A DNA stretch of 64,000 nt from Kitasatospora sp. NBC_01287 (GCF_026340565.1 NZ_JAPEPB010000001.1:1302001-1366000); one strand, 5' to 3'; shown: positions 33,754 through 47,194, counted from the stretch's first letter. Numbers and translations are program-made. The notes: a model not told the origin generated them from the letters alone.

Positions 33754-36700
33754 TCAGGGGTGGGCGGGCGCACTCGTGGCGGGTGCGCTCACGCGCCGCA
33801 GCGCGGCGGCCACGACCGGGCCGATCACACCCAGGGCGGAGGGTAGCGTCATGTCGTCGTGCGTGCAGTCGACGCCCGTGACCAGCAACTCACCCGTGCA
33901 GTGCGGGCGCCACAGCTCGGGGGTGGGCGAGGCCGCCGTCCGACCCTGGTCGGCACGGAAGAACAGCAGGTCACCGTCGTACGTCCGTGGGGTGAACATG
34001 TCCATCAGGGCACCGCTCCGGATGCCGATGGCCGCGATGGCCGCCAGCTCACTTTCGGCCAGCCACCCTTCAGCACCGTACCGGGCAAGCGTCCGCCTCA
34101 CCTCTGCCAGCGCCTCGGCGAACTCGAGCCGCTCGACGGGCACCCCTGGGTAGGCGTCGAGCACGGCCAGCAGCTCGACCCGTTCCCCGGCAGCCTGCAG
34201 GCAGGTCGCCATCGCGTGCGCCGCCACGCCGCCGAAGGACCAGCCGAGCAGATGGTAGGGACCGTTGGGCTGGACGGACCGGATCCGCGCCACGTACTCC
34301 GCGGCCATCTCCTCGATGCTCTCCCCGAGCCCCTCGCTCTCCCGAAGCCCGCGCGCTTGCAGAGCGTAGAGGGGGCGGTCCGCGGGCAGGTGGTCCACCA
34401 GGCCGCGGTAGCCCCAGCTCATCCCGAAGCCCGGGTGCACGCAGAAGAGCGGCGGCAGGCTGCCGGTGGCGCGCAACGGGAGCAGCGGTACGAACGGGTC
34501 CGCGGCAGCGGTCGAACCACCTTGCGCCAGGTGCTCGGCGAGCCGGGCCACGGTTGGTGTCGCGAACAGCTCCCGCACGCCGAGTTCGACGTCCAGGGCG
34601 GTGCGGATGCGGCTGATCAGGCGGGTGGCGAGGAGGGAGTGGCCGCCGAGGTCGAAGAAGTCGTCGTCGATCCCGACCGCGGGGCGTCCGAGGACCTGGG
34701 CGAAGAGGTCGCAGAGGATCTCCTCGCGGGGGGTGCGGGGGGCGCGTCCGAGGGCCGTGGCAACGAACTCGGGTGCGGGGAGGGCGCGGCGGTCGAGCTT
34801 GCCGTTGACCGTCACGGGTAGCGCGTCGAGGACGACGATCGCGGACGGCACCATGTACTCAGGCAACACCGAGGCCAGGCGGGCACGCACGGCCACGGCA
34901 TCCAACTCGCCTGCGGCGACCGTGTAGCCGACCAGCGCCTGGTGGCCGAGGGTGTCTTCGCGGAGCGCGACGGCGGCCTGCGCAATGTCGGGCTGGGCGG
35001 TCAACGCGGCTTCGATCTCGCCGAGTTCGATCCGAAAGCCGCGCAGCTTCACCTGGTCGTCGCTGCGCCCAAGGTAGTCGAGGGCACCGTCCGCACGCCA
35101 CCGCACGAGGTCACCCGTGCGATACATCCGCTCGCCCGGCACCCCGAAGGGGTCAGCGACGAAACGCTCGGCGGTGCGGGAGGGCCCGCTCAGGTAGCCG
35201 CGCGCCAACTGCACACCCGCGACGTAGAGCTCACCAGCAACACCGACCGGCACCGGCTGAAGCGCGGCGTCCAGGACGTACACCCGCGTGTTCCACACCG
35301 GACGACCGATCGACACCGATGCGGCGCCAGTGTCATCGGCGCACGCCCAAGCCGTGACTTCCACCGAAGCCTCGGTCGGCCCATAAAGGTTGTGCAGCGG
35401 CACCAGTGGCAGGACTCGCGCGAAGCTGTCGCGCAGCTCGGCGGGCAGGGCCTCGCCGCTGCAGATGACCGCGCGCAGCCCGGTGCACCCGGCAGCGGCC
35501 GGCTCGTGCAGGAACGCCTGCAGCATCGAGGGCACGAAATGCGTGATGCTCACCCGCTCACGCCGAATCAACCCGGCCAGATAGGAAGGATCGCGGTGCC
35601 CACCGGGCCGGGCCACCACGAGCGTGGCGCCCTGGAGCAGCGGCCAGAAGAACTCCCACACCGAGACGTCGAACCCGAACGGCGTCTTCTGCAACACCCG
35701 GTCCGCGGCGGTGAGCCCGAACTCGCCCTGCATCCAAGCCAAACGGTTCACGATCCCGGCATGAGAAACAACAACACCCTTGGGCCGACCCGTCGAACCC
35801 GACGTGAAGATCACATACGCCGGATGCCCAGAACACAGCCCACGTCCCACCAAGCCCTGCGAGCTGAACTCCGACGCCTCGCCAATCAGCTCTTCGGTGA
35901 CCACCACCGGGGCATTGGCCTCGCCAACCAAATAGCCGATCCGCTCGGCCGGCAGATCAGGGTCGACCGGCAGGTAGGCCCCGCCCGCCTTCAACACCCC
36001 CAACAGCGCCACCACCAGCTCCACCGAGCGCTCCATCACCACCGGCACCACCGACTCCGGCCCCACCCCGCGTTCGACCAGCAGCCGCGCCAGCCGGTTC
36101 GCCCGCGCGTTCAACTCGGCATAGCTCACCTCGGTATCGTCAAAGACGACCGCTGTCGCATCCGGCGCCTGCGCCACCCGCGCCTCGAACAACTCCGGCA
36201 ACGTGCCCGCCGGAACCTCGTGAGCCGTGTCGTTCCACTCGCTCAGCAACCGCTGCCGCTCAACCAGATCGAGCACCTCGATGTGCGCGAGGGGACTGTC
36301 GGGAGCGGTCTCCAATGCCGTGGCCAGAGCCTCGACTACGGCGCGGGTCATGGCGCAGAGCTGGCCGGGGTCTACGGAAGTGACCGTCTGGGCGGTGAGG
36401 ATGAAGCCGGTGCCGGTGTCGTCCACCGTCATTGTGAGCGGGTAGTTGGTGCGTTCGTGGCTGTGCAGGACCGTGACGCCCGGAAGGCCGGCCCGCGCGT
36501 CGCCTTCCAGCGTGCGGCTGTGCCGGTAGTTGAGGAGCGCGCTGAACAGCGGAACCGTCGCGGCGGTGCCGGCGGCCTGCTGGGCGAGCGCGAGCGGGGC
36601 GTGCTCGTGGACCAGCAGGTCGGCGAGTTGCCCGCGCATCGCGAGCACCGCGTCCACCACACCGACCCCGGCGGTGGGCAAGCGCACCGGCAGCGTGTTG

Positions 36701-39700
36701 ATGAACAGCCCTGGCACCCGCTCCGCACCACTGCCCGCGTTCATCCGCCCGAAGAGCACCGTGCCGAAGACGACGTCGTCACGGCCCGCGGTAACCGCCA
36801 CCACCCGGGCCCAGGCCACATGGAACACCGTGGCCACGCTCACACCCAACCGCCGCGCCAGCTCCCGCAGCCGTCCGGCGAGTCCGGAGTCCAGGGACAG
36901 CACGGCCTCCGCAAGCTCCGCGGCCTCCCCGCGCACGTCCAGCAGCCCGAAAGGGGCAGTCGGCTCGGTGATGTCACCCAGCAGGGTGGTGAAGTACCGC
37001 TCGTGCTCCTCGCGCGGGACACCCAACCGCGCCTGGGCGACGAACTCACGGAACGGAAGCGGAGCCGGCAGGGTTTCCTGTTCGCCGGCCAGCACGGCCC
37101 GGATCTCGGCCAGCAGGACTTCCATGGCGGTGTGGTCGGAGGCCAGGTGGTGGCGCTGGAGCAGCAGCAGCCAGCGCCGGCTGCCCGGTTCGGGTGCGAT
37201 CAGGGCGCGCAGAAGAGGCGCCCGTCCGAGGTCCATGGAGGCGGGGGCGAGTGCGGTGAGTTCGGCGACCGGGTCACCGCCTGTCGGTGTGCCGAGTTCG
37301 ACTTGGTCGACGGGGATCGCTGCCTGGCGGGCCACCACCTGCAGCGGTTCGGGCAGGCCCTGCCACAACACGGCGGTGCGCAGGATGTCGTGGCGGTCCA
37401 CCACGTGCTGCAGCGCGGCGAGGAAGGCGTCCAGGCGGGTGCGTGAGTCGAGGGTCAGGACGGTCGGCAGGAGGTAGACGTCGCTGCCGCCGGCGTTCAT
37501 CAGGTGGTGGAAGAAGATGCCTTCCTGCAGGGGCGCGAGGGGGTAGATGTCGGCGATGTTGGCCGCGCCGCCGGGGAAGGCCGAGGTGATCCGCTCGATC
37601 TCCTCGGTACTCAGCCGCACCAGTGGCAGCATGGCGGGGGTGATCTCCCGCGCTGCGGGCGGGATGAGGTTCGGCGGGACCGCCACCTCGGCCACCGCGG
37701 AGGCCGCGGCCAGGCCGGCGGGCGTCGGCGTGGTGAAGAGCGTGCGGATGTCCACCTGGACGCCGCGCTCGCGCAGCCGCTCCACCAGCGAGACTGCGAG
37801 CAGCGAGTGGCCGCCCAGTTCGAAGAAGTCGTCATCCACCCCGACCATGGGCGCACCCAACACCTGCGCGAACACCCCGCACAGCACCTCCTCGCGCAAG
37901 CTCGCGGGAGCCCGATAGCGCGAGGCCGCGACGAAGTCCGGCGCGGGCAGGGCGCGGCGGTCCAGCTTCCCGTTCACCATCAGCGGCAGCGCCTCCAGCA
38001 CCACGAACGCCGCGGGAATCATGTAGGAGGGCAGCCGTGCCGCGAGGTGGAGGCGCAGGGCCTCCAGGTCCAACTCGCCCGCAGGGACAGCATAACCGAC
38101 CAGGTGCTGGTGGCCAGGGGCGTCCTCGCGCATGATAGCGGCGGCGTGGGAGACGGCGGGATGGGAGGCGAGGGCGGTCTCGATCTCGCCGAGTTCGATC
38201 CGAAAGCCGCGCAGCTTCACCTGGTCGTCGCTGCGCCCAAGGTAGTCGAGGGCACCGTCCGCACGCCACCGCACGAGGTCACCCGTGCGATACATCCGCT
38301 CGCCCGGCACCCCGAAGGGGTCAGCGACGAAACGCTCGGCGGTGCGGGAGGGCCCGCTCAGGTAGCCGCGCGCCAACTGCACACCCGCGACGTAGAGCTC
38401 ACCAGCAACACCGACGGGCACCGGCTGAAGCGCGGCGTCCAGGACGTACACCCGCGTGTTCCACACCGGACGACCGATCGACACCGATGCGGCGCCAGTG
38501 TCATCGGCGCACGCCCAAGCCGTGACATCCACCGAAGCCTCGGTCGGCCCATAAAGGTTGTGCAGCGCTGTGCCCGGCAGCACTCGCGCGAAGGCCTCGC
38601 GCAGACCGGCAGCCAGCACCTCACCACTGCAGATGACCTCACGAAGACCAGCACACGCCGCAGCAGCCCGCTCGCGCAGGAACACCTGCAACATCGAGGG
38701 CACGAAGTGCGCGATCGTGACACGCTCACGCCGGATCAGGTCCGCGAGATAGGCAGGATCGCGGTGCCCACCGGGCCGGGCCACCACCAACGCGGCACCC
38801 TGCAGCAACGGCCAGAAGAACTCCCACACCGAGACGTCGAACCCGAACGGCGTCTTCTGCAACACCCGGTCCGCGGCGGTGAGCCCGAACTCGCCCTGCA
38901 TCCAAGCCAAACGGTTCACGATCCCGGCATGAGAAACAACAACACCCTTGGGCCGACCCGTCGAACCCGACGTGAAGATGACATACGCCGGATGCTCAGA
39001 ACGCAGCCCACACGCCGCAAGGTCAGCCGCACCATGACCTGATGACTCGCCAATCACCCCACGTGTCACCACCACCGGCGCATCCGCCTCACCCAGCACA
39101 TACGCGATCCGCTCGGCCGGCAGATCCGGATCCACCGGCAGATACGCCCCACCCGCCTTCAACACCCCCAGCAACGCGATGACCAGCTCCACCGAACGCT
39201 CCATCACCACCGGCACCACCGACTCCGGCCCCACCCCGCGTTCGACCAGCAGCCGCGCCAGCCGGTTCGCCCGCGCGTTCAACTCGGCATAGCTCACCTC
39301 GGTATCGTCAAAGACGACCGCTGTCGCATCCGGCGTCCGCGCCACCCGCGCCTCGAACAACTCCGGCAACGTGCCCGCCGGAACCTCGTGAGCCGTGTCG
39401 TTCCACTCGCTCAGCAACCGCTGCCGCTCAACCAGATCGAGCACCTCGATGTGCGCGAGGGGACTGTCGGGAGCGGTCTCCAATGCCGTGGCCAGAGCCT
39501 CGACTACGGCGCGGGTCATGGCGCAGAGCTGGCCGGGGTCTACGGAAGTGACCGTCTGGGCGGTGAGGATGAAGCCGGTGCCGGTGTCGTCCACCGTCAT
39601 TGTGAGCGGGTAGTTGGTGCGTTCGTGGCTGTGCAGGACCGTGACGCCCGGAAGGCCGGCCCGCGCGTCGCCTTCCAGCGTGCGGCTGTGCCGGTAGTTG

Positions 39701-42700
39701 AGGAGCGCGCTGAACAGCGGAACCGTCGCGGCGGTGCCGGCGGCCTGCTGGGCGAGCGCGAGCGGGGCGTGCTCGTGGACCAGCAGGTCGGCGAGTTGCC
39801 CGCGCATCGCGAGCACCGCGTCCACCACACCGACCCCGGCGGTGGGCAAGCGCACCGGCAGCGTGTTGATGAACAGCCCTGGCACCCGCTCCGCACCACT
39901 GCCCGCGTTCATCCGCCCGAAGAGCACCGTGCCGAAGACGACGTCGTCACGGCCCGCGGTAACCGCCACCACCCGGGCCCAGGCCACATGGAACACCGTG
40001 GCCACGCTCACACCCAACCGCCGCGCCAGCTCCCGCAGCCGTCCGGCGAGTCCGGAGTCCAGGGACAGCACGGCCTCCGCAAGCTCCGCGGCCTCCCCGC
40101 GCACGTCCAGCAGCCCGAAAGGGGCAGTCGGCTCGGTGATGTCACCCAGCAGGGTGGTGAAGTACCGCTCGTGCTCCTCGCGCGGGACACCCAACCGCGC
40201 CTCGGCGACGAACTCACGGAACGGAAGCGGAGCCGGCAAGTCCGCCCCCCTCCCCTCCAAGAGTGCCTGGACCTCAGCCAGCAGCACATCCAAACTGGTC
40301 TGATCGATCACCAGATGGTGGCACCGGAGCAGCAGCAGCCAGCGCCCGGAGCACGGTTCGGCTGCGACGTACGCCCGCAACAGCGGCGCACGGGTCAGGT
40401 CCATCGACGCACGGCACCGGTCGAGCAGCTGCGCCATGGCGGCAGATCCGATGTCAGTGTCAAGGTCGACGTACTCGACGGGCAGTACGGCACGGCGGGC
40501 CACGACCTGCACGGGTGTGGGCAGGTTCTGCCACAGGACGGCGGTGCGCAGGATGTCGTGCCGGTCGATCACGTGCTGCAGCGCGGCCAGGAAATCGTCA
40601 AGGCAGCCGCGGGAGTCGAAGGCCAGCACGGTCGGCCTCACGTACGGGTCCTCGGCGCCGTCGCCGGCGGCCAGCAGATGGTGGAAGAGGATGCCCTCCT
40701 GCAGCGGCGCGAGCGGGTAGATGTCGGCGACATCGGCCGCACCGCCGGGGAAGTGCGAGACGATCCCGTTGATCTGATGGTTGGTCAGATCGACCAGCGG
40801 CAGCATCTCCGGCGTGATCTCCGGTGCCCCGGCGGGGATCCCGTTGGCCGGCACCACCGCCCCATCCTCCCAGCCGACAGCCGCCGACGCGAGGGCCGCG
40901 ATGGTGGGTGCCGCGAACAGCGCCCGCACGCTCAACGGCACCCCGCGTTCCCGCAACCGTTCCACCAACGTCACCGCCAGCAGCGAATGCCCGCCCAACG
41001 CGAAGAAGTTGTCGTCCACTCCCACTCGGGGCATGCCCAGCACCTGGGCGAACACCGCGCACATCGCCTCCTCCCGCGGCGTCGACGGCCCCCGATAGGT
41101 CGCCGTGGCGTTGCTGAGGTCGGGTGCGGGGAGGGCGCGGCGGTCGAGCTTGCCGTTGACCGTCACGGGTAGCGCGTCGAGGACGACGATCGCGGACGGC
41201 ACCATGTACTCAGGCAACACCGAGGCCAGGCGGGCACGCACGGCCACGGCATCCAACTCGCCTGCGGCGACCGTGTAGCCGACCAGCGCCTGGTGGCCGA
41301 GGGTGTCTTCGCGGAGCGCGACGGCGGCCTGCGCAATGTCGGGCTGGGCGGTCAACGCGGCTTCGATCTCGCCGAGTTCGATCCGAAAGCCGCGCAGCTT
41401 CACCTGGTCGTCGGTGCGCCCAAGGTAGTCGAGGGCACCGTCCGCACGCCACCGCACGAGGTCACCCGTGCGATACATCCGCTCGCCCGGCACCCCGAAG
41501 GGGTCAGCGACGAAACGCTCGGCGGTGCGGGAGGGGCTGCTCAGGTAGCCGCGCGCCAACTGCACACCCGCGACGTAGAGCTCACCAGCAACACCGACCG
41601 GCACCGGCTGAAGCGCGGCGTCCAGGACGTACACCCGCGTGTTCCACACCGGACGACCGATCGACACCGATGCGGCGCCAGTGTCATCGGCGCACGCCCA
41701 AGCCGTGACTTCCACCGAAGCCTCGGTCGGCCCATAAAGGTTGTGCAGCGGCACCAGTGGCAGGACTCGCGCGAAGCTGTCGCGCAGCTCGGCGGGCAGG
41801 GCCTCGCCGCTGCAGATGACCGCGCGCAGCCCGGTGCACCCGGCAGCGGCCGGCTCGTGCAGGAACGCCTGCAGCATCGAGGGCACGAAATGCGTGATGC
41901 TCACCCGCTCACGCCGAATCAACCCGGCCAGATAGGAAGGATCGCGGTGCCCACCGGGCCGGGCCACCACGAGCGTGGCGCCCTGGAGCAGCGGCCAGAA
42001 GAACTCCCACACCGAGACGTCGAACCCGAACGGCGTCTTCTGCAACACCCGGTCCGCGGCGGTGAGCCCGAACTCGCCCTGCATCCACGCAAGGCGGTTC
42101 ACGATGCCCGCATGCGGCACCACGACGCCCTTGGGCCGACCCGTCGAACCCGACGTGAAGATGACATACGCCGGATGCTCAGAACGCAGCCCACACGCCG
42201 CAAGGTCAGCCGCACCATGACCTGATGACTCGTCAATCACCCCACGTGTCACCACCACCGGCGCATCCGCCTCACCCAGCACATACGCGATCCGCTCGGC
42301 CGGCAGATCCGGATCCACCGGCAGATACGCCCCACCCGCCTTCAACACCCCCAGCAACGCGATGACCAGCTCCACCGAACGCTCCATCACCACCGGCACC
42401 ACCGACTCCGGCCCCACCCCGCGTTCGACCAGCAGCCGCGCCAGCCGGTTCGCCCGCGCGTTCAACTCGGCATAGCTCACCTCGGTATCGTCAAAGACGA
42501 CCGCTGTCGCATCCGGCGCCTGCGCCACCCGCGCCTCGAACAGCTCCGGCAACGTGCCCGCCGGAACCTCGTGAGCCGTGTCGTTCCACTCGCTCAGCAA
42601 CCGCTGCCGCTCAACCAGATCGAGCACCTCGAGACGGGTCACGGGCTGGTGCGGCACGGCCACGACTGCTTCGAGGACGCGAACCAGCCGCTCGGCGAGC

Positions 42701-45700
42701 CGCTGAGCGGTCGTCGCGTCGAACAGGTCACGCGCGAACGTGAGGGCGCCCCGCAGTCCCGCAGGAGTGCCGGCAGCTCCGAGGACCTCCGTCAGGGTGA
42801 AGTCCAGGTCGAACCGCGCCGCTGACTGCCCCACGGGCAGCAGAGCGGCGTCAAGGCCCGGAAGGTCCAGGGCCGCCTGGGCGTTGTTCTGCAGCGAGAG
42901 CATGACCTGGAAGAGCGGGTGGCGGGCGAGCGAGCGAGCGGGGGCCAACTCCTCGACCAGGCGCTCGAAGGGGACGTCCTGGTGCGCGTAGGCACCCAGG
43001 CCCGAATCGCGCACGCGGTGCAGGAGCTCGGCGAAGGTGGGGTCACCGCTGAGGTCGGTGCGCAGCACGAGCGTGTTGACGAAGAAGCCGACCAGGTCGT
43101 CGAGGGCCTCGTCGGTACGTCCGGCGATCGGAGTACCGATAGGGATGTCAGTGCCCGCGCCCAGACGCGAGAGCAGTGTGGCGAGCGCTGCCTGCAGAAC
43201 CATGAACAGGGTGACGCCCTCGGCACGGGCAAGGTCGGCCAGCTGCCGATGAAGGTCCGCGGACACGGTCAGGTCGACGGTCCCGCCGTCGTGGCCGGCG
43301 ACAGCAGGGCGGGGTCGGTCGGCGGGGAGAGCGAGTTCCTCGGGCAGATCGGCCAACACGGATCGCCAGTAGGCGAGTTGCCGGCAAATCAGGCTTGCGG
43401 GGTCTTCGGGGGTGCCGAGCAGGTCGCGCTGCCAGAGGGTGTAGTCGGCGTACTGCACCGGCAGCGGCTGCCAGGCCGGAGCATCCCCGACGAGCCGGGC
43501 GGCGTAGGCGGCGGAGAGGTCGCGGGCCAGTGGACCCATCGACCAGCCATCACCGGCTATGTGATGGATCGTCAGCAGCAGTATGTGCTCGCCCTGGGAC
43601 AGCTCGAGCAGATGGGCCCGCAGAGGCACTTCGTGCTGCAGGTCGAACGGGTGGGCCGCCGCCTCGGCCATGGCTCGGCCCAGCGCGGCTTCGTCCAGGT
43701 CGTGAGCCTGCGTCAGGGTGCACAGCCCCTGGTCGAGCGGGTCGCTGCCCAGGATGCGCTGGTGAGGTCGGCCGTCAATGGCCGGAAAGACGGTTCGCAG
43801 CACCTCATGGCGGGCGGCCAGATCGTGAAGAGCGGCTTCGAGCGCGGTTGTGTCGAGCGCGCCGGTGAGGCGGAGCGCGATGGGGATGTTGTAGGTGGCG
43901 TTCGGGCCTTCGAGTACATTGAGGAACCAGAGCCGCTGCTGGGCATAGGAGACGGGCAACGACTCGGGGCGCGTGCCGGCCAGCAGGGCCGGGCGCCGGT
44001 GGACGGTGCCGTCCATTCGGTCGGCGAGGGCGGCGACAGAGGAAGCCTCGAACAACACCCGGATGGGGAGTTCCACGTCGAGCGTGGTACGGATGCGACT
44101 GATCAGGCGTGTGGCGAGCAGGGAGTGACCGCCCAGAGCGAAGAAGTCGTCATCGATACCGACCGTGGGCAGGGCGAGAACCTCGGCGAAGAGAGTGCAG
44201 AGGATCTCCTCACGCGGGGTGCGGGCCTCGCGCCCGACGGGCCTGCTGAGGTCAGGGACGGGCAGCGCGCGATGGTCGAGCTTGCCGTTGACCGTCACCG
44301 GAAGCGCGTCCAGGACCACGATCGCGGCGGGGACCAGGTACTCGGGCAGCGTCGCGGCCAGGTGGGCCCGCAGGGCGGCGGCGTCCACCTCGCCCGCCGG
44401 AACCGCGTAGCCGACCAGCTGCCGGTGGCCAGGGGTGTCCTCGCGGACCATGACGGCGGCCTCCGCGACGGCGGGGTGGGCCACCAACCCGGCCTCGATC
44501 TCTCCGAGTTCGATGCGGAAGCCACGCAACTTGACCTGGTCGTCGGTGCGCCCCAGATAGTCGAGGGCGCCGTCGGCCCGCCACCGCACGAGGTCACCGG
44601 TGCGGTACAGGCGCTCACCCGGGGACCCGAACGGATCGGCAACGAAGCGCTCAGCGGTGAGGGCGGGGCCGTTGAGGTAACCACGCGCCAGCTGGACCCC
44701 GGATATGTACAGTTCACCCGCCACACCGAGCGGAACCGGTCGCAGGGCGGCATCGAGCACATGGACGCGGGTGTTCCGGACCGGCCGGCCGATCGGCACT
44801 GGCCCGCCGCCGTCATCACTGTCACCCTCACAGGCCCACTCGGTGACCTCCACCGTCGCCTCGGTGGGCCCGTACAGGTTGTGCAGCACCGCTCCCGGCA
44901 GAACGCGCGCGAACCGGTCCCGCAGCGCTGCCGTCATCACCTCGCCGCCGCACATCACCGTCCGCAACCCGGTGCAGGCCCCCGTCGCCGGATCATCCAG
45001 GAACGCCTGGAGCATCGACGGCACGAAGTGCGTGACCGTCACCCGCTCACGGCGGATCAGCTCCGCCAGGTAGTCCGGTTCACGGTGACCACCAGGACGG
45101 GCCAGCACCAGCACCGCACCCTGCGACAGTGGCCAGAAGATCTCCCGCACCGACGCGTCGAAGCCGAACGGAATCTTCTGCAGCATCCGATCCGCAGCCG
45201 TCAGACCATGAACCTCCTGCATGCACGCGAGCCGGTTCACGATCCCCGCGTGCGGCACCACCACACCCTTGGGCCGACCGGTCGAACCCGACGTGAAGAT
45301 CACGTAGGCGGGGTGCCCGGGAAGCAGACCGCGATCCCCGAGATCTGCCGGGTCGTACTCTGACGAACCGTCAACCAGCTCCCGGGTGACCACCGGCGCG
45401 TCCGCCGCACCCAGCAGGTGGGCGATCCGCTCGGCCGGGAGGTCCGGGTCCACCGGCAGGTACGCCCCGCCGGCCTTCAGCACCCCCAACAGCGCGACCA
45501 CCAGCTCCACCGAGCGCTCCATCAGCACCGGCACCACCGACTCCGGCCCGACCCCCCGCTCCACCAGCAGGCGAGCCAGCCGATTCGCCCGCGCGTTCAA
45601 CTCGGTATAGGTGAGCGACACCCCCTCGAACATCAACGCCGTCGCCTCGGGTCCACGGGCGACCTGGGCCTCGAACAGCCGGGGCAGCGTCGTCGCAGGC

Positions 45701-47076
45701 ACCGCAGCGACGGCGCCGGTGCCGGCGGCGAGCAGCTCGGCCCGCTCCTGCGGCGCGGTCAGGTCGAGCATGCCGACCGGGGTCCCGGGCGCGGCGGCGG
45801 CCAGCGCGTCGAGCAGCCGCAGGAAGCGTTCAGCGTGGCCGGCCAGCTCCACCCGGTCGTAGCAGGTGGGGTTGGCCGCCAACACCAGGCTCATGCCCTG
45901 GCCGGCCTGCCGGTCGTAGATGATGAAGGCGAGGTCCTCGACCGGGCCGCCGGCGAGGCTGTGAACGGTGGCTGGGTGGCCGCCGAAGGAGAGGTCATAG
46001 TCGAACGACATGATGTTGACGATCGGCCCGACCAGGTGCCCGCCCGTGCCGCCGACCAGACCGAGGTCGCGGCGCAGGTCCTCGTACCGGTACCGCTGGT
46101 GGCGCAGCGCCGCGCGGGCCGTGGCACTGGTGCGCCGGACCAGCTCCCGGACGCTGAGGTCGGCGCGGGCGGACAGCCGCAGTGGCAGGATGTTGGTCAG
46201 CATCGCGGGCACGGCACGGGTGGTGCGGCCCACCCGGCCGGGCACCGGCAGACCGATCATCACCTCGTCCGCGCCGGTCAGCCGCCCGGTGTAGAGGCCG
46301 GCGGCGCCGAGCACCAGCGCCGACCAGCTGACCCCGAGGGCGCGGGCGGCCGTGCGCAGGGTATCCGCGTGCTCGGGCGTCAACCGCAGTTCGTGGCGCA
46401 GGCTCTGATGGGCGGCCGGGGCGGTGCGGCCGGCCAGGGTGACCGGCTCGGGGCGGTCGACCAGTTGCTCCAGCCAGTAGCTGCGCTCGGCCGCGTACCG
46501 CTCGGAGGCGCGATAGGCGACCTCCTCCGCCACCACCGTGCTGAAGCCGGGGACCGCAGTGGCCGGGTCGGGCTCGCGGCCCGCCGTCAGCGCGCTGTAG
46601 ATCTCGGACATCCGGGCGGCGAAGAGCGGCCCGCTGTAGCCGTCGACCAGAGCATGGTGACCGCGCTGGTACCAGAAGCAGCGGTCCGGGCCCGCCAGGA
46701 AGAGCACCTGGACCACCCCGGGGCCGGTGGCGGGGTCGAGTGGCCGGGCCAGGTCCACGTCTATCCAGGCCCGGGCGGCGGCCCACGGGTCGTCAGCCGT
46801 GCCGAGGTTCTCGATACGCAGCGGGAACTCCTCGACCGGGCGCAGCATCTGCCGCAGCTCGCCGCCTACCGAGCGGAAGGTCAGCCGGGGTGCCTCGCAC
46901 TCGTGCAGGAGCAGGCGCAGCGAGGCCGCGAAGAGCACCGGATCGATCGCGCCGTGGATCTCCACGCACTCCGCGACCTGGAACGCCGGGCTGGCCGGGT
47001 CGAGCTGCTGAGCGAACCAGATTCCGGCCTGCCCGGCCATCAGCGGCCAGGCGGCAGTGGTCTGCGACTCCGACAT
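33754..47076 (-). CDS. Four-module nonribosomal peptide synthetase with terminal thioesterase
   Basis: 4440 residues from the ATG at 47076 (GGAG upstream; a TTG at 47100 is less likely). Domains with approximate residues: C1 12-436 (HHALVDG), A1 446-939, T1 946-1012 (GGHSLL), C2 1033-1479 (HHIAGDG), A2 1493-1989, T2 1999-2062, C3 2109-2552 (HHLVIDQ), A3 2559-3045, T3 3056-3119, C4 3173-3609 (HHLASDH), A4 3619-4105, T4 4113-4179, TE 4196-4438 (GWSFGG). My reading of the ten specificity residues: A1 D-A-R-H-M-G-L-V-E-K (unassigned), A2 and A4 D-V-W-H-I-S-L-V-E-K, A3 D-V-W-H-I-S-L-V-D-K; the last three fit serine, as in EntF. C3 and C4 open with [12 protein letters not shown](L/F)FHHL after an ITPxMLPLV linker, the class I associate with dual epimerisation/condensation, so residues 2 and 3 may be D. 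C1 resembles EntF/DhbF C domains and would need an acyl or aryl donor not encoded here. Likely product: X-Ser-Ser-Ser, released by TE. Confidence 0.95.
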   Translation of the reverse strand: MSESQTTAAWPLMAGQAGIWFAQQLDPASPAFQVAECVEIHGAIDPVLFAASLRLLLHECEAPRLTFRSVGGELRQMLRPVEEFPLRIENLGTADDPWAAARAWIDVDLARPLDPATGPGVVQVLFLAGPDRCFWYQRGHHALVDGYSGPLFAARMSEIYSALTAGREPDPATAVPGFSTVVAEEVAYRASERYAAERSYWLEQLVDRPEPVTLAGRTAPAAHQSLRHELRLTPEHADTLRTAARALGVSWSALVLGAAGLYTGRLTGADEVMIGLPVPGRVGRTTRAVPAMLTNILPLRLSARADLSVRELVRRTSATARAALRHQRYRYEDLRRDLGLVGGTGGHLVGPIVNIMSFDYDLSFGGHPATVHSLAGGPVEDLAFIIYDRQAGQGMSLVLAANPTCYDRVELAGHAERFLRLLDALAAAAPGTPVGMLDLTAPQERAELLAAGTGAVAAVPATTLPRLFEAQVARGPEATALMFEGVSLTYTELNARANRLARLLVERGVGPESVVPVLMERSVELVVALLGVLKAGGAYLPVDPDLPAERIAHLLGAADAPVVTRELVDGSSEYDPADLGDRGLLPGHPAYVIFTSGSTGRPKGVVVPHAGIVNRLACMQEVHGLTAADRMLQKIPFGFDASVREIFWPLSQGAVLVLARPGGHREPDYLAELIRRERVTVTHFVPSMLQAFLDDPATGACTGLRTVMCGGEVMTAALRDRFARVLPGAVLHNLYGPTEATVEVTEWACEGDSDDGGGPVPIGRPVRNTRVHVLDAALRPVPLGVAGELYISGVQLARGYLNGPALTAERFVADPFGSPGERLYRTGDLVRWRADGALDYLGRTDDQVKLRGFRIELGEIEAGLVAHPAVAEAAVMVREDTPGHRQLVGYAVPAGEVDAAALRAHLAATLPEYLVPAAIVVLDALPVTVNGKLDHRALPVPDLSRPVGREARTPREEILCTLFAEVLALPTVGIDDDFFALGGHSLLATRLISRIRTTLDVELPIRVLFEASSVAALADRMDGTVHRRPALLAGTRPESLPVSYAQQRLWFLNVLEGPNATYNIPIALRLTGALDTTALEAALHDLAARHEVLRTVFPAIDGRPHQRILGSDPLDQGLCTLTQAHDLDEAALGRAMAEAAAHPFDLQHEVPLRAHLLELSQGEHILLLTIHHIAGDGWSMGPLARDLSAAYAARLVGDAPAWQPLPVQYADYTLWQRDLLGTPEDPASLICRQLAYWRSVLADLPEELALPADRPRPAVAGHDGGTVDLTVSADLHRQLADLARAEGVTLFMVLQAALATLLSRLGAGTDIPIGTPIAGRTDEALDDLVGFFVNTLVLRTDLSGDPTFAELLHRVRDSGLGAYAHQDVPFERLVEELAPARSLARHPLFQVMLSLQNNAQAALDLPGLDAALLPVGQSAARFDLDFTLTEVLGAAGTPAGLRGALTFARDLFDATTAQRLAERLVRVLEAVVAVPHQPVTRLEVLDLVERQRLLSEWNDTAHEVPAGTLPELFEARVAQAPDATAVVFDDTEVSYAELNARANRLARLLVERGVGPESVVPVVMERSVELVIALLGVLKAGGAYLPVDPDLPAERIAYVLGEADAPVVVTRGVIDESSGHGAADLAACGLRSEHPAYVIFTSGSTGRPKGVVVPHAGIVNRLAWMQGEFGLTAADRVLQKTPFGFDVSVWEFFWPLLQGATLVVARPGGHRDPSYLAGLIRRERVSITHFVPSMLQAFLHEPAAAGCTGLRAVICSGEALPAELRDSFARVLPLVPLHNLYGPTEASVEVTAWACADDTGAASVSIGRPVWNTRVYVLDAALQPVPVGVAGELYVAGVQLARGYLSSPSRTAERFVADPFGVPGERMYRTGDLVRWRADGALDYLGRTDDQVKLRGFRIELGEIEAALTAQPDIAQAAVALREDTLGHQALVGYTVAAGELDAVAVRARLASVLPEYMVPSAIVVLDALPVTVNGKLDRRALPAPDLSNATATYRGPSTPREEAMCAVFAQVLGMPRVGVDDNFFALGGHSLLAVTLVERLRERGVPLSVRALFAAPTIAALASAAVGWEDGAVVPANGIPAGAPEITPEMLPLVDLTNHQINGIVSHFPGGAADVADIYPLAPLQEGILFHHLLAAGDGAEDPYVRPTVLAFDSRGCLDDFLAALQHVIDRHDILRTAVLWQNLPTPVQVVARRAVLPVEYVDLDTDIGSAAMAQLLDRCRASMDLTRAPLLRAYVAAEPCSGRWLLLLRCHHLVIDQTSLDVLLAEVQALLEGRGADLPAPLPFREFVAEARLGVPREEHERYFTTLLGDITEPTAPFGLLDVRGEAAELAEAVLSLDSGLAGRLRELARRLGVSVATVFHVAWARVVAVTAGRDDVVFGTVLFGRMNAGSGAERVPGLFINTLPVRLPTAGVGVVDAVLAMRGQLADLLVHEHAPLALAQQAAGTAATVPLFSALLNYRHSRTLEGDARAGLPGVTVLHSHERTNYPLTMTVDDTGTGFILTAQTVTSVDPGQLCAMTRAVVEALATALETAPDSPLAHIEVLDLVERQRLLSEWNDTAHEVPAGTLPELFEARVARTPDATAVVFDDTEVSYAELNARANRLARLLVERGVGPESVVPVVMERSVELVIALLGVLKAGGAYLPVDPDLPAERIAYVLGEADAPVVVTRGVIGESSGHGAADLAACGLRSEHPAYVIFTSGSTGRPKGVVVSHAGIVNRLAWMQGEFGLTAADRVLQKTPFGFDVSVWEFFWPLLQGAALVVARPGGHRDPAYLADLIRRERVTIAHFVPSMLQVFLRERAAAACAGLREVICSGEVLAAGLREAFARVLPGTALHNLYGPTEASVDVTAWACADDTGAASVSIGRPVWNTRVYVLDAALQPVPVGVAGELYVAGVQLARGYLSGPSRTAERFVADPFGVPGERMYRTGDLVRWRADGALDYLGRSDDQVKLRGFRIELGEIETALASHPAVSHAAAIMREDAPGHQHLVGYAVPAGELDLEALRLHLAARLPSYMIPAAFVVLEALPLMVNGKLDRRALPAPDFVAASRYRAPASLREEVLCGVFAQVLGAPMVGVDDDFFELGGHSLLAVSLVERLRERGVQVDIRTLFTTPTPAGLAAASAVAEVAVPPNLIPPAAREITPAMLPLVRLSTEEIERITSAFPGGAANIADIYPLAPLQEGIFFHHLMNAGGSDVYLLPTVLTLDSRTRLDAFLAALQHVVDRHDILRTAVLWQGLPEPLQVVARQAAIPVDQVELGTPTGGDPVAELTALAPASMDLGRAPLLRALIAPEPGSRRWLLLLQRHHLASDHTAMEVLLAEIRAVLAGEQETLPAPLPFREFVAQARLGVPREEHERYFTTLLGDITEPTAPFGLLDVRGEAAELAEAVLSLDSGLAGRLRELARRLGVSVATVFHVAWARVVAVTAGRDDVVFGTVLFGRMNAGSGAERVPGLFINTLPVRLPTAGVGVVDAVLAMRGQLADLLVHEHAPLALAQQAAGTAATVPLFSALLNYRHSRTLEGDARAGLPGVTVLHSHERTNYPLTMTVDDTGTGFILTAQTVTSVDPGQLCAMTRAVVEALATALETAPDSPLAHIEVLDLVERQRLLSEWNDTAHEVPAGTLPELFEARVAQAPDATAVVFDDTEVSYAELNARANRLARLLVERGVGPESVVPVVMERSVELVVALLGVLKAGGAYLPVDPDLPAERIGYLVGEANAPVVVTEELIGEASEFSSQGLVGRGLCSGHPAYVIFTSGSTGRPKGVVVSHAGIVNRLAWMQGEFGLTAADRVLQKTPFGFDVSVWEFFWPLLQGATLVVARPGGHRDPSYLAGLIRRERVSITHFVPSMLQAFLHEPAAAGCTGLRAVICSGEALPAELRDSFARVLPLVPLHNLYGPTEASVEVTAWACADDTGAASVSIGRPVWNTRVYVLDAALQPVPVGVAGELYVAGVQLARGYLSGPSRTAERFVADPFGVPGERMYRTGDLVRWRADGALDYLGRSDDQVKLRGFRIELGEIEAALTAQPDIAQAAVALREDTLGHQALVGYTVAAGELDAVAVRARLASVLPEYMVPSAIVVLDALPVTVNGKLDRRALPAPEFVATALGRAPRTPREEILCDLFAQVLGRPAVGIDDDFFDLGGHSLLATRLISRIRTALDVELGVRELFATPTVARLAEHLAQGGSTAAADPFVPLLPLRATGSLPPLFCVHPGFGMSWGYRGLVDHLPADRPLYALQARGLRESEGLGESIEEMAAEYVARIRSVQPNGPYHLLGWSFGGVAAHAMATCLQAAGERVELLAVLDAYPGVPVERLEFAEALAEVRRTLARYGAEGWLAESELAAIAAIGIRSGALMDMFTPRTYDGDLLFFRADQGRTAASPTPELWRPHCTGELLVTGVDCTHDDMTLPSALGVIGPVVAAALRRVSAPATSAPAHP
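34771..35726. repeat. A4 tract nearly identical to A2 (41122-42077)
   Basis: The two stretches align without gaps at a fixed offset of 6351 bases (a multiple of three) and differ at only a few positions by eye, for example GTCGCTG against GTCGGTG and GCCCGCT against GGCTGCT. They encode the C-terminal three quarters of the adenylation cores, including all specificity positions up to A10. Confidence 0.85.
36031..37070. repeat. C4/A4 tract nearly identical to C3/A3 (39199-40238)
   Basis: 1040 bases align at an offset of 3168 bases, one module or 1056 codons, with about three differences found by eye. The tract spans the second half of the C domain and the start of the A domain. Identity ends abruptly at 37070, inside the C domain, where the modules differ strongly. 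Confidence 0.9.
39199..40238. repeat. C3/A3 copy of the 1040-base NRPS repeat
   Basis: Partner of 36031-37070. Left of 39199 the same 3168-base offset persists in patches through A3 and A4, separated by diverged segments, giving a mosaic. Confidence 0.9.
41122..42077. repeat. A2 copy of the adenylation repeat
   Basis: Partner of 34771-35726. Beyond 42100 the A2 sequence switches and instead matches A3 (offset 3183 bases, around 38945-39290), so A2 is a patchwork of two donors. Confidence 0.85.
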
Positions 47077-47194
47077 GTCTTCAGTGCTCCGGTTCGTCAA
47101 CGGGGATACGTGCGACGCGGCGGGCTGCCAGCGGCTCGGCCGTACCCGCGTCGTGGTTCACGGACGGTGGCGCCGGTGATCGCCCACTGACACC

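Noticed and set aside
33859..47190. Long plus-strand open frames antisense to the NRPS (up to about 830 codons)
   Set aside because: High-GC shadow frames of the NRPS; they repeat wherever the A and C domains repeat and show no protein family features.
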